Made by a program: the position numbers and the translations under genes
The notes under the pieces: generated by a model
What the model was told of the DNA's origin: nothing
What the model saw: only the letters and a program-made list of their open reading frames with translations
Databases searched by the model: none
DNA from: Arsukibacterium indicum
Lineage (GTDB): Bacteria > Pseudomonadota > Gammaproteobacteria > Enterobacterales > Alteromonadaceae
Length of the DNA stretch: 64,000 bases
Assembly (NCBI RefSeq): GCF_019100565.1
Contig: NZ_JAHRID010000002.1
Coordinates: 410,726-474,725 of the forward strand
Reading direction: 5' to 3'
Shown here: piece after piece, positions 16,662 through 24,499 of the stretch
How positions within the stretch are numbered: the stretch's first letter is position 1
Layout of the letters: each line of letters starts with the position of its first letter

Positions 16662-17090
16662 ATGTATTTCTGTTATCCCAAACAGTCGTGCCCGGCTGTT
16701 GCCCCTATTATTGCTGCATTAGCTTGCCGCCCTATATTGCCGTTAACAGCGCTGCAATTACAGCAGCTGTTGCATTATCTTGCCGATGAAGCCAGCGAAA
16801 GCCGGTTTGAACTTAATAGCGCCCGGGTCAGGCTAGACAGCAGTATCGAACTTTTGAACCTCTGCAATGGAGAGCATGGCTGGCTGCAGCTGGTAGCGCC
16901 GGTTGCCGCTGATCTCCGCCAGCGCCGACTGTCTGTGTTATCACCATTGGGCAGGACTTTGCTGGGACAAAGTGCAGACAGTGTCATTTCACTTAATTTA
17001 TTGGGTCAGAAATTGCGTTTTCGCATTCTGACCGTATTGTGCGTTAAACATCCTAAACCAAGGAGTGCAGAATGCTTCAACCTGAAATAA
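16662..17090 (+). CDS. Divergent Rnk/Gre C-terminal-domain protein
   Basis: A 142-aa protein whose last about 75 residues resemble the GreA/GreB/Rnk C-terminal domain (SARVRLDSSIELLN, LQLVAPVAADL, then LSVLSPLGRTLLGQSADSVI). The N-terminal half is predicted helical with a short Cys-containing start and is not the normal Rnk coiled region. ATG 16662 is chosen because GGAG lies 6 nt upstream; an upstream in-frame TTG at 16632 lacks support. It overlaps rnk by 19 nt, so it is translationally coupled to a bona fide Rnk and probably arose by duplication. Likely an RNA-polymerase-binding regulator, but this is inference. Confidence 0.65.
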   Translation: MYFCYPKQSCPAVAPIIAALACRPILPLTALQLQQLLHYLADEASESRFELNSARVRLDSSIELLNLCNGEHGWLQLVAPVAADLRQRRLSVLSPLGRTLLGQSADSVISLNLLGQKLRFRILTVLCVKHPKPRSAECFNLK

Positions 17091-17476
17091 CCTTATCAAC
17101 AACCGACTTTGACCGGCTGGACGCTTTACTCAGCAAAACCAGCGAAGACATACCGGGCTACAGCAAATTAAGCCAGGAGCTGGAGCGTGCCAATCTGGTA
17201 GCACCAGAGCAGTTGCCTGACAACGTGGTGAGCATGAACTCGACAGTGCGGTTTCGGCTGGCCAATGGCAAAACCACAACATTAACCCTGGTTTACCCAA
17301 AGGATTTAGATCAGAGCGGCAGTAAAATATCGGTATTAGCACCGGTGGGCAGTGCCCTATTAGGTTTGAAAGCCGGCGATACCATTCACTGGCCGTTACC
17401 CGATGGTGAAATGTCATCAATCACCGTGGAAGAATTGTTATATCAACCCGAGCGCGAAGGATTATATCATCGCTGA
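17072..17476 (+). CDS. rnk: Rnk, nucleoside diphosphate kinase regulator
   Basis: A 134-aa protein matching E. coli Rnk throughout: a helical N-terminus (DFDRLDALLSKTSED), ELERANLVAPEQLPDNVVSM, the core MNSTVRFRLANGKTTTLTLVYP, and ISVLAPVGSALLGLKAGDTI then LEYQPE-like ELLYQPEREG at the end. Rnk belongs to the Gre-factor family and binds RNA polymerase. AGGAG at 17061-17065 precedes the ATG by 6 nt, and the ATG lies inside the preceding paralogue gene. Confidence 0.9.
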   Translation: MLQPEITLSTTDFDRLDALLSKTSEDIPGYSKLSQELERANLVAPEQLPDNVVSMNSTVRFRLANGKTTTLTLVYPKDLDQSGSKISVLAPVGSALLGLKAGDTIHWPLPDGEMSSITVEELLYQPEREGLYHR

Positions 17477-17497
17477 GCTCACAATAACACCGTCTAA

Positions 17498-17521
17498 CAG
17501 GCGCAACTTAAGTGTTGCGCC
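17498..17521 (+). terminator. Hairpin after rnk
   Basis: AGGCGCAAC and GTTGCGCCT form a 9-bp stem with a TTAAGT loop about 22 nt after the rnk stop. The following sequence (GTGTGG) has no U tract, so it may be a processing or weak termination structure rather than a full intrinsic terminator. Confidence 0.4.
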
Positions 17522-17608
17522 TGTGTGGTCATGCAGTCAGTTCTTGTTTTTTGCCTGTTTCTTGCCTTTCTGGATTGGCAAAAGGCAAGACCTGACCTTA
17601 CACCACTC

Positions 17609-17827
17609 TTACCTGCGCTTCCCCAGCCAATAAAACATCGCCGCAATAACAACAGCGGCAATAAAGTATGCGGGCAAGGTGGTTTTCAACATCAGTACAC
17701 CGCTTTCGACTCTCTGCTCTTCATGCAAGAACGGCGTGGCTTGTGAATTAAACGACAGGTTGTAAATGGTAAAATTTATGATAAAGATGACAACTGCAAG
17801 CAGTGCATAAATGGCGAGTTTTTTCAT
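17609..17827 (-). CDS. Two-helix membrane protein, candidate orphan immunity protein (imm2)
   Basis: A 72-aa protein: Lys-rich start, helix 1 (about residues 5-26), a periplasmic loop carrying PFLHEEQRVES, helix 2 (about 46-66) and a basic end (GKRR). By the positive-inside rule the loop faces the periplasm. It is a paralogue of the 77-aa protein at 17954-18187, sharing P-F-[LI]-H-E-E-Q-R-V-E and both helices. Just upstream lie the decayed last codons of a Tae4-like effector gene, so this looks like an immunity gene left behind after loss of its effector. No known immunity family is recognised. GGGAGG precedes the ATG by about 13 nt. Confidence 0.7.
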   Translation of the reverse strand: MKKLAIYALLAVVIFIINFTIYNLSFNSQATPFLHEEQRVESGVLMLKTTLPAYFIAAVVIAAMFYWLGKRR

Positions 17828-17832
17828 AGTAA

Positions 17833-17874
17833 CTACCTAACCTCCCAAAACCAGATCTGTTTTGAGTCGCTAAA
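17833..17874 (-). pseudogene. Remnant of a Tae4-like effector 3' end
   Basis: The 13 codons FSDSKQIWFWEVR plus TAG align with the end of the intact effector gene (VSDLNKSKDVWFWEVK plus TAG). The following stretch up to the immunity start is also alike in both copies (TTTTGGGAGGT, then TAG, then ATG within 2-5 nt). An in-frame TAA at 17875-17877 closes the frame upstream, so nothing else of the effector survives. Confidence 0.7.
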
Positions 17875-17880
17875 TTAAAG

Positions 17881-17952
17881 AATAACGGTTGGCAATAACT
17901 TGTTGTCTGCCTATATGCTACCGGGAAGGCTCAGTACTAGCGCTCGCAGGCG
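17881..17952 (-). pseudogene. Decayed copy of the gcvP 3' end
   Basis: This 72-nt stretch aligns with 19815-19887 inside the intact gcvP 3' region with roughly three quarters of bases identical and one gap. Shared runs include TAACGGTTGGC, AACTTGTT and GCTACCGGGAAGGC (plus strand). The intact copy encodes the C-terminal segment [20 protein letters not shown]; in this copy the frame is broken by a stop. It lies between imm1 and the effector relic. Confidence 0.75.
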
Positions 17953-17953
17953 T

Positions 17954-18187
17954 TTATTTAGTCATTTTCTTAGCCGTTATTTTAATTAACACCAATGAAA
18001 TAACAGCAACCAGAACAAAGCTGGGCAATATGTATAAAAATATATAAGGTGCGTTTTCCACTCTTTGCTCTTCATGGATAAATGGGAAAGCAAGCTTTTT
18101 GTAAGATTCCAAAAAAACCATAAAATTCAAAGCAGAAACAACAATAACAATGACGGCAGAGTAAAATACCGACTTGATTTTTAACAT
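17954..18187 (-). CDS. Two-helix membrane protein, candidate immunity protein for the Tae4-like effector (imm1)
   Basis: A 77-aa protein starting MLKIKSVFYS, with helix 1 (about residues 6-27), a roughly 21-residue loop containing FPFIHEEQRVENAP, helix 2 (about 49-70) and a Lys-rich tail. It starts 2 nt after the effector stop; GGGAGGT at the effector's end serves as its ribosome-binding site. The frame extends to 18211 inside the effector, but the internal ATG at 18187 fits the paralogue. Position, coupling and the periplasm-facing conserved loop suggest immunity to the periplasmic amidase. Known Tai4 immunity proteins are soluble and periplasmic, so this would be a different kind. AT-rich compared with core genes. 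Confidence 0.7.
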   Translation of the reverse strand: MLKIKSVFYSAVIVIVVSALNFMVFLESYKKLAFPFIHEEQRVENAPYIFLYILPSFVLVAVISLVLIKITAKKMTK

Positions 18188-18189
18188 AG

Positions 18190-18699
18190 CTACTTTACCT
18201 CCCAAAACCAAACATCCTTGCTTTTATTCAGATCTGAAACTACGCCAAAGAACTCATAAATAGCCCGAGATGTCATTCCACCGCTAGTTATTTTGTCCTT
18301 GTTCCAAAGATCAATATGATCGCCACTTCGGTTCGGGAACGATTCATTTCCTCTTTGCCAATAGTCTTTAAAGAAAATAATTCCTGTTTTACCGTCCAGA
18401 TCTTTTTGAAATGATTGCGGGCTAACTTTTTGTACTTTTCCTAACCAGCTGTAATTAGATTTATTCAGCCAATTTGCCATCTCTTCTGCAAGCAATATAT
18501 GTTTCATGCCTGGATGTCCCCAACATTTCTTTACGCTGGCGCCAACGGTTGATACTCCGGTTTTGATTAAGGCATCACTCAGTAAAATTGCACAGTAATT
18601 GCCGAACGGACTAGACCTTGTTTCTTGCTTATTCTGACACTTTGCTTTTATCAAGTCAGCTTCAGGAAAATTTTCCCATATCTCATTGAATTTACTCAT
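18190..18699 (-). CDS. Tae4-like type VI secretion amidase effector
   Basis: A 169-aa protein without signal peptide. It shows the Tae4 (T6SS amidase) pattern: catalytic Cys36 in GNYCAILLSDAL, the helix HILLAEEMANWLNK, GKTGIIFFKDYW and catalytic His128 in SGDHIDLWNKD with Asp130 nearby. Tae4 enzymes cleave the D-Glu-mDAP bond of peptidoglycan in the periplasm of target cells. No VgrG, Hcp, PAAR or structural T6SS gene lies in the window, so it would be an orphan cargo delivered by an apparatus encoded elsewhere. Followed by imm1. Base composition is AT-rich compared with neighbouring core genes, in keeping with horizontal transfer. Confidence 0.75.
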   Translation of the reverse strand: MSKFNEIWENFPEADLIKAKCQNKQETRSSPFGNYCAILLSDALIKTGVSTVGASVKKCWGHPGMKHILLAEEMANWLNKSNYSWLGKVQKVSPQSFQKDLDGKTGIIFFKDYWQRGNESFPNRSGDHIDLWNKDKITSGGMTSRAIYEFFGVVSDLNKSKDVWFWEVK

Positions 18700-18870
18700 T
18701 TCACATCCCTATTTTATGAATACTTTGCTTGGTAATTTAACAGTGTCACAGGAAGAACTACCGAACTAATTTGTATATTCAGGCTCTGACCGCCAACTTC
18801 GCTGTTAAATCCTGCCTTATTAAAGCCACATTTGAAACCATTATTTTACACATTTAACATTTAAAGGTGA

Positions 18871-18898
18871 AAAAACCGGCTCATAGGCCGGGGTTTTA
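18871..18898 (-). terminator. Orphan intrinsic terminator upstream of the effector gene
   Basis: Read on the minus strand, CCGGC, a six-nt loop and GCCGG are followed directly by six T. This is a good terminator for leftward transcription, yet it lies in the divergent region between the effector gene (starting 18699, leftward) and the 177-aa membrane protein gene (starting 18998, rightward), where no leftward gene ends. The rest of the 298-nt region 18700-18997 shows no gene and no convincing promoter hexamers. Confidence 0.55.
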
Positions 18899-18997
18899 GT
18901 TATTGCGCTAAAACACTGCATGTTTCGGCGGTAGTGCTTTGGGTGGCAGTATGAAACACTTAGCTATTGGGCTATATGGAAATATTGAGCAATAACC

Positions 18998-19531
18998 ATG
19001 AGATCCTCGAAAAGTGAGCGCCAAACTATGTTGTCTGGTATTTCAGTTGCAAATGCAATTAAGAACAAAATGGGTACTGAGTACCACGGTTTATTCCCAC
19101 CGCATTTTGCTATCGGGCTATCAGCATTGCTTAGCAGTTTGTTGTCGAGTTTCGTGCTGCTGTTGTTATTCAGCTTTACCTTGTTTGAATTTTCTACGCT
19201 GGTAATGTTGGCTGATACTGCCCTGATGTTCGTTCTGATGTCGTTATTGCTTAGATTAATTCAAGGCAGAGCTTCACCAGGCAGCATAAAGCTGGCTCAA
19301 GCATATGCCGTTTTTTGTACTGTCGCAGGTATATTGTGGTTGGTACTATTCTACAACCATTTTACTCCAGCGCTGCTAACTGCATTGGCATGGATAGGAA
19401 TAGTCGCTGGCGTTACTGCCGCAGTACTGTTAAGTACTCAGCGTTTTAAGCAGCTGGTGCAATACCAGCAAAAGGTTTGGCATATTAGACAGGAAGTCCT
19501 TGCTGAGATGAAAAAGTCTTCAGCAAGCTGA
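18998..19531 (+). CDS. Hypothetical four-helix membrane protein
   Basis: A 177-aa protein not recognised as a known family. An N-terminal about 30 residues (cytoplasmic, with Lys/Arg) are followed by four predicted helices at about residues 38-62, 66-88, 100-120 and 125-148, then a basic, helical cytoplasmic tail (RFKQLVQYQQKVWHIRQEV). An internal Met at residue 11 is an alternative start. It is transcribed opposite to gcvP and the effector, ends at a bidirectional terminator, and lies inside the segment bracketed by the two gcvP 3' sequences, so it probably arrived with the effector module. Confidence 0.55.
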   Translation: MRSSKSERQTMLSGISVANAIKNKMGTEYHGLFPPHFAIGLSALLSSLLSSFVLLLLFSFTLFEFSTLVMLADTALMFVLMSLLLRLIQGRASPGSIKLAQAYAVFCTVAGILWLVLFYNHFTPALLTALAWIGIVAGVTAAVLLSTQRFKQLVQYQQKVWHIRQEVLAEMKKSSAS

Positions 19532-19612
19532 AAGAAAACGCAGAGGTCCTGAAGGCTTTCGATTGGCAAATAACCGAAAAGTACTTCCTCCTAAATAAGA
19601 CTGTATGAAAAC

Positions 19613-19644
19613 AAAAAAGCGAACCATCTCTGGTTCGCTTTTTT
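19613..19644. terminator. Bidirectional terminator between the 177-aa gene and gcvP
   Basis: AAAAAAGCGAACCA (19613-19626) and its exact complement (19631-19644) form a 14-bp stem with a TCTC loop. U runs flank it on both strands, so it can stop both the rightward gene and the leftward gcvTHP transcript. Confidence 0.85.
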
Positions 19645-19662
19645 TTCTCTCAATGAATGCTC

Positions 19663-19722
19663 CTATCGGTTGCAAACTTTATTAGAGTTGCAAACTTAAT
19701 TCCGATAGTTGCATTCTTTATT
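19663..19722. repeat. Three imperfect 15-bp direct repeats with an inverted repeat
   Basis: GTTGCAAACTTTATT (19669-19683), GTTGCAAACTTAATT (19687-19701) and GTTGCATTCTTTATT (19708-19722) recur at 18- and 21-nt steps, about two helical turns. CTATCGG (19663-19669) and CCGATAG (19702-19708) are inverted around the first two. The block lies 24 nt beyond the gcvP stop. Regularly spaced copies like this resemble transposase or regulator binding sites; no transposase is nearby. Confidence 0.5.
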
Positions 19723-19745
19723 CGAGATCTACAAGAACTACACAC

Positions 19746-22637
19746 TTACCGATACGCTTCCGGGCTTGGACAAGCGCACATTAAATTCCGGTCACCATAT
19801 ACATCGTCTATCCGAGTAACGGTTGGCCAGAACTTGTTCTCGGCTACGTAAGCTACCGGGAAGGCGCCGTAGGTGCGCTCGTAGGCGCGATCCCAGGCCG
19901 GGTCGAGAATATCTGCCATGGTGTGCGGCGCATAAGCCAGTGGGTTGTTGTCTACTGTCCACTCGCCAGCTTCTACCTTGGCTATCTCGGCGCGGATACT
20001 GGTCATCGCTTCAATAAACTTATCCAGCTCGGCTTTGCTTTCTGATTCAGTAGGTTCAATCATCAGCGTGCCGGCAACCGGGAAGCTCATGGTTGGCGAG
20101 TGATAACCGTAGTCCATTAAACGCTTGGCAATGTCCATTTCAGTAATACCGCTGGCTTCTTTAAGCGGCCGGATATCGATAATACATTCGTGGGCTACCC
20201 GGCCGTTAGTGCCGCGGTACAGTACCGGGAAATGCGGGTTAAGCTTATTGGCCATATAGTTGGCATTTAAAATGGCAAACTCGGTGGCCTGTTTTAAGCC
20301 CTCCGCGCCCATCATGGCAATGTACATCCAGCTGATAGGTAATATGCCGGCACTGCCGAACTGCGCCGCTGATACCGCGCCATTGTTATCGCCGGTGCCG
20401 TCAATTTTTACCACCGGGTGGTTTGGTAAAAACGGCGCTAAATGGCTTTTCACACCGATAGGGCCCATACCCGGGCCGCCGCCGCCGTGCGGAATACAGA
20501 AGGTTTTATGCAGGTTTAAGTGCGATACGTCTGAACCAATAAAGCCCGGCGAGGTTAAGCCTACCTGGGCGTTCATATTTGCGCCGTCCATATACACCTG
20601 GCCACCGTAAGAGTGGACGATGTCGCACAGCTCCTGAATGCTCTCTTCAAATACGCCGTGGGTAGACGGGTAAGTAACCATAATGGCAGCTAAGCGATCG
20701 CCCACTTCTGCAGCTTTGGCTTTTAAATCGGCCATGTCGATATTGCCTGACTTATCGCAGTCAACCAGTACCACATCGTAGCTGGCCATCGCCGCTGTTG
20801 CCGGGTTCGTACCGTGCGCCGATACCGGAATTAAACAGATATTGCGATGACCTTCACCACGGCTTTCGTGGTACTTACGAATGGCGACCATACCGGCATA
20901 TTCGCCCTGGGCGCCTGAGTTAGGCTGCATTGATATATTGTCGTAACCGGTAATATTCACCAGCCAGTCGCCCAGCTCGGTGATCATTTCATAATAACCT
21001 TCGGCCTGATCGCGCGGCACGAACGGGTGCAGTGAACCAAACTCCGGCCAGGTGATCGGGATCATCTCGGCAGTGGCGTTTAGCTTCATCGTGCACGAGC
21101 CCAATGAAATCATTGAATGATTCAGCGCTAAATCTTTGTTTTCCAGCTTTTTAATATAACGCAGCATCTCAGTTTCACTGTGATACTGGTTAAATACCGG
21201 ATGGCTTAACACTGTTGTAGTACGTGCCAGTTCAGCTGGAATAGACTCTGAGCCATTGGCAACGATATCGGCATCCAGTTTTTCAACGGTAAGGCCATGC
21301 TCAGCACCTAATACGATATCAAACAGCTCAGCAATATCAGCCGCCTGAGTGGCTTCACTGAAACTTACCGCCAGGGTGTCGCTTACGTCAGTACGCAGGT
21401 TTACACCGGCGTCCAGCGCGCGTTTTATTACCGCCGCACGGTCGCTGACTTTAAAGGTAACGGTATCGAACCAGTGGCTGTTTACGATTTCTACGCCTTT
21501 GGCTTTAATACCGGCGGCGAAGATATCGGCACTGCGGTGAATGCGCTCAGCAATGTCTTTTAAGCCCTGCGGGCCATGATATACCGCGTAGAACGAGGCG
21601 ATATTGGCCAGTAATACCTGAGCAGTACAAATGTTCGAGTTGGCTTTTTCGCGGCGGATATGCTGCTCACGGGTTTGCATGGCCATGCGCAGCGCCTGAT
21701 TACCGCGACGGTCTTTCGACACCCCGATGATCCGGCCCGGCATAGAGCGCTTGTAGGCATCGCGGGTAGCAAAAAATGCCGCATGCGGGCCGCCATAGGC
21801 CATAGGTACACCAAAGCGCTGCATTGAACCTAGTACCACGTCGGCACCCAGCTCACCCGGTGATTTTAACAGCATTAACGCCATCGGATCGGTTGCTACT
21901 GCCACTACTGCTTTTTTCGCCTGCAACGCTGCAATTAACGCGCTGTCGTTGCGGATATCGCCGTTAGTGGTTGGGTACTGAATTAAGGCACCGAATACCT
22001 CATGGCTGGCCGCTTCGCTGGCCTTGCCAATCACGATATCAAAGCCAAACATTTCGGCGCGGGTTTTTACCACATCGATAGTTTGCGGGTGCACATCATC
22101 ACTAATAAAGTACAGGTTGGCTTTACTTTTGCTCACCCGCTTGGCCAAAGCCATGGCTTCGGCAGCCGCGGTCGCTTCGTCCAGCAGTGAGGCACTGGCC
22201 AGCTCTAAACCGGTTAAATCTAATGACATTTGCTGGAAGTTTAATAAGGCTTCTAAGCGGCCCTGGGCAATTTCCGGCTGATATGGCGTATACGCCGTGT
22301 ACCAGCCCGGGTTTTCCAGCACGTTACGCAAAATAACATTGGGCGTTAGCGTTGGGTGATAACCCATACCAATGTATGACTTATACATTTTGTTTTTTGC
22401 TGCCACCGCTTTTAAATGTACTAAGGCATCATTTTCAGTGCGGCTGTTACCGGTCGCCAGTGGCTTGGGTAAGCGGATACTGGCCGGTACGGTTTGAGCA
22501 ATCAGCGTTTCCATGCTATCAACGCCCAGCTCGGCCAGCATAGCGGCAGTTTCTGCCTCATCCGGGCCGATATGGCGCTGAATAAATTCGTCGTGGTTCG
22601 CAAGTTGCGACAGGGTTTTCACAGCGGTATGGGTCAT
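19746..22637 (-). CDS. gcvP: Glycine dehydrogenase (decarboxylating), P protein of glycine cleavage
   Basis: A 963-aa single-chain P protein. It decarboxylates glycine with PLP and passes the aminomethyl group to lipoyl-GcvH. The N-terminal half carries [15 protein letters not shown] and the [14 protein letters not shown] motif; the C-terminal half carries the PLP lysine in [20 protein letters not shown] and ends with [10 protein letters not shown]. Length is normal for proteobacteria. It is the third gene of gcvT-gcvH-gcvP. A hairpin at 22689-22715 separates it from gcvH. Its 3' end is the apparent recombination point for the effector island: a decayed copy of positions 19815-19887 lies at 17881-17952. 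Confidence 0.97.
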   Translation of the reverse strand: MTHTAVKTLSQLANHDEFIQRHIGPDEAETAAMLAELGVDSMETLIAQTVPASIRLPKPLATGNSRTENDALVHLKAVAAKNKMYKSYIGMGYHPTLTPNVILRNVLENPGWYTAYTPYQPEIAQGRLEALLNFQQMSLDLTGLELASASLLDEATAAAEAMALAKRVSKSKANLYFISDDVHPQTIDVVKTRAEMFGFDIVIGKASEAASHEVFGALIQYPTTNGDIRNDSALIAALQAKKAVVAVATDPMALMLLKSPGELGADVVLGSMQRFGVPMAYGGPHAAFFATRDAYKRSMPGRIIGVSKDRRGNQALRMAMQTREQHIRREKANSNICTAQVLLANIASFYAVYHGPQGLKDIAERIHRSADIFAAGIKAKGVEIVNSHWFDTVTFKVSDRAAVIKRALDAGVNLRTDVSDTLAVSFSEATQAADIAELFDIVLGAEHGLTVEKLDADIVANGSESIPAELARTTTVLSHPVFNQYHSETEMLRYIKKLENKDLALNHSMISLGSCTMKLNATAEMIPITWPEFGSLHPFVPRDQAEGYYEMITELGDWLVNITGYDNISMQPNSGAQGEYAGMVAIRKYHESRGEGHRNICLIPVSAHGTNPATAAMASYDVVLVDCDKSGNIDMADLKAKAAEVGDRLAAIMVTYPSTHGVFEESIQELCDIVHSYGGQVYMDGANMNAQVGLTSPGFIGSDVSHLNLHKTFCIPHGGGGPGMGPIGVKSHLAPFLPNHPVVKIDGTGDNNGAVSAAQFGSAGILPISWMYIAMMGAEGLKQATEFAILNANYMANKLNPHFPVLYRGTNGRVAHECIIDIRPLKEASGITEMDIAKRLMDYGYHSPTMSFPVAGTLMIEPTESESKAELDKFIEAMTSIRAEIAKVEAGEWTVDNNPLAYAPHTMADILDPAWDRAYERTYGAFPVAYVAENKFWPTVTRIDDVYGDRNLMCACPSPEAYR

Positions 22638-22688
22638 GCTTTGAATGTCCTAGTAATGTTACAGCGTGCAGCACAGCTGTTGGTAAGA

Positions 22689-22715
22689 TAAAGCCCCGAT
22701 ATGTACGGGGCTTTA
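22689..22715 (-). terminator. Hairpin between gcvH and gcvP
   Basis: TAAAGCCCCG (22689-22698) and CGGGGCTTTA (22706-22715) form a 10-bp stem with a 7-nt loop, followed on the minus strand by TTTATC-type sequence. It sits inside the gcvTHP transcript and could lower gcvP expression or mark a partial terminator. Confidence 0.6.
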
Positions 22716-22734
22716 TGCTATAGCGATCTGTTAA

Positions 22735-23124
22735 TTAAGCTTCGTCGATGCTGCTTTTGTAACCGGCAGCGTCCAGTAATGCTTCCAGTTCAGCTTCATC
22801 GCTGGCTTTAATTTTAAACATCCAGCCGTCGTTATACGGGCTGGCATTAACCTGTTCAGGTGAATCGGCCAGGGCTTCGTTCACTTCTACCACTTCGCCA
22901 GACAGCGGGGCGTAGATGTCAGAGGCGGCTTTTACCGACTCGGCCACGGCGCAATCGTCGCCCTGGCTGACGTTGTCACCCACTTCCGGTAATTCAACAA
23001 ATACCATATCACCCAGCAGCTCCTGGGCGTGCTCGGTAATACCTACCGTGAAAATACCGTCACCGTCGTTGCGAACCCATTCATGGCTGCTCGCATATTT
23101 TAATTCTGCAGGGATAGAGCTCAT
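22735..23124 (-). CDS. gcvH: Glycine cleavage system H protein
   Basis: A 129-aa lipoyl-carrier protein. The lipoylated Lys is in the motif [15 protein letters not shown], with the conserved [12 protein letters not shown] before it and [13 protein letters not shown] after it. It shuttles the methylamine intermediate between GcvP, GcvT and the L protein. Second gene of the operon, 81 nt after gcvT. Confidence 0.97.
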   Translation of the reverse strand: MSSIPAELKYASSHEWVRNDGDGIFTVGITEHAQELLGDMVFVELPEVGDNVSQGDDCAVAESVKAASDIYAPLSGEVVEVNEALADSPEQVNASPYNDGWMFKIKASDEAELEALLDAAGYKSSIDEA

Positions 23125-23205
23125 TGTAAATTCCTTAGCTGTCTTGATACGTATGTTGTAGTTGTCTACGTTAGTTATTTTTATCCGGGGTTACCCGTAC
23201 TGATT

Positions 23206-24285
23206 TTAGATGACTTTTTTACCCATGCGCACAAACGCTGGTTTAACCACCTTAACACTGACCAGTTTGCCGCGAATATCCACTTCAGCAGTATCTGCTG
23301 TGTTCGCCGGCACCCGCGCCATAGCAATACTGTAGCCTAAAGTAGGAGAAAACGTACCCGAGGTAATAACCCCTTCGCCGCCTTCTACCACTACCCGCTG
23401 GCCGTGGCGCAGCACACCTTTTTGCTCCATCACCAGACCAACTAACTTGGCGGTACCGGCCGCTTTTTGCTGCTCTAACGCTGCACGGCCAATAAAGTCG
23501 CGGTCTTCCGGTGTCCAGGCAATGGTCCAGCCCATATTGGCCGCAAGTGGTGATACCGTTTCGTCCATATCCTGGCCGTATAAATTCATGCCAGCTTCCA
23601 GGCGCAGCGTATCGCGGGCGCCTAAGCCAGCCGGCGCGACGCCGGCGTCCAGCAGTTTTTGCCAGAAATCGGCGGCCTGGCTTTCAGGCAAGGCAATTTC
23701 ATAGCCATCTTCACCGGTGTAACCGGTTGTGGCAATAAACAACTCACCAGCCTGTTTACCAAAAAACGGCTTCATGCCCGCAACAGCCGCCTGCTGCTCA
23801 GCCGTTAATAAGGTGGCCACTTTCGCTTTGGCATTCGGGCCCTGCACCGCAATCATCGCAAATTCAGGGCGCTCGGTTACGGTTACATCAAACGCTTTTG
23901 CTTCAGTACTGATATGCGCCAGATCTTTGTCGCGGGTGGCCGAGTTAACCACCAACCGGAAAAAGTCTTCCTGCATAAAATACACAATTAAGTCGTCAAT
24001 TACGCCGCCATCTGCGTTCAGCATGCCGGTGTACAAGGCTTTACCCGGTTCCGTCAGTTTCGCGACATCATTGGCCAGTAAATAACGTAAAAACTCACGG
24101 CTGCGCTCACCGGTTAAGTCAACAATGGTCATATGGGATACGTCAAACATACCGGCATCGCGGCGTACAGCGTGGTGCTCTTCAATTTGTGAGCCGTAGT
24201 TAATTGGCATTTCCCAGCCAAAAAAATCGACCATTTTGGCACCAGCAGCAAGGTGGCTGGCATGTAACGCGGTTTTTTGAGCCAT
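23206..24285 (-). CDS. gcvT: Aminomethyltransferase, T protein of glycine cleavage
   Basis: A 359-aa GcvT. It transfers the one-carbon unit from H-protein to tetrahydrofolate, releasing ammonia. Conserved features: the N-terminal [15 protein letters not shown] motif with the catalytic Asp region, [31 protein letters not shown] and a C-terminal beta barrel ([12 protein letters not shown]). First gene of gcvTHP. The 214-nt gap back to ubiI holds its likely promoter; I see no glycine riboswitch there. Confidence 0.96.
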   Translation of the reverse strand: MAQKTALHASHLAAGAKMVDFFGWEMPINYGSQIEEHHAVRRDAGMFDVSHMTIVDLTGERSREFLRYLLANDVAKLTEPGKALYTGMLNADGGVIDDLIVYFMQEDFFRLVVNSATRDKDLAHISTEAKAFDVTVTERPEFAMIAVQGPNAKAKVATLLTAEQQAAVAGMKPFFGKQAGELFIATTGYTGEDGYEIALPESQAADFWQKLLDAGVAPAGLGARDTLRLEAGMNLYGQDMDETVSPLAANMGWTIAWTPEDRDFIGRAALEQQKAAGTAKLVGLVMEQKGVLRHGQRVVVEGGEGVITSGTFSPTLGYSIAMARVPANTADTAEVDIRGKLVSVKVVKPAFVRMGKKVI

Positions 24286-24499
24286 TATTTTTTCCTACTT
24301 ATTGTGAGGGCCACAAGCGGTAAAACTAACAATAGCAATAAGCCTTATTTTTCAGGCTATTACGTAAGAATGCTAAGCTTGAGACTAAAAAATACCGCTC
24401 GATTATACCGCATAGGGCGGGCAGCAAACAGCCCAATTTGGATTACTTTTTGTAATGCGACAGCTGCTGTTACAAATAAAACTAAGGCAAAGCAGCTGG

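Noticed and set aside
17403..17746. Two plus-strand frames downstream of rnk
   Set aside because: They overlap rnk's end or run antisense to the imm2 gene and have no family resemblance.
24286..24499. Glycine riboswitch before gcvT
   Set aside because: The 214-nt gap does not show the tandem aptamer pattern that I would expect; no conserved core was seen.
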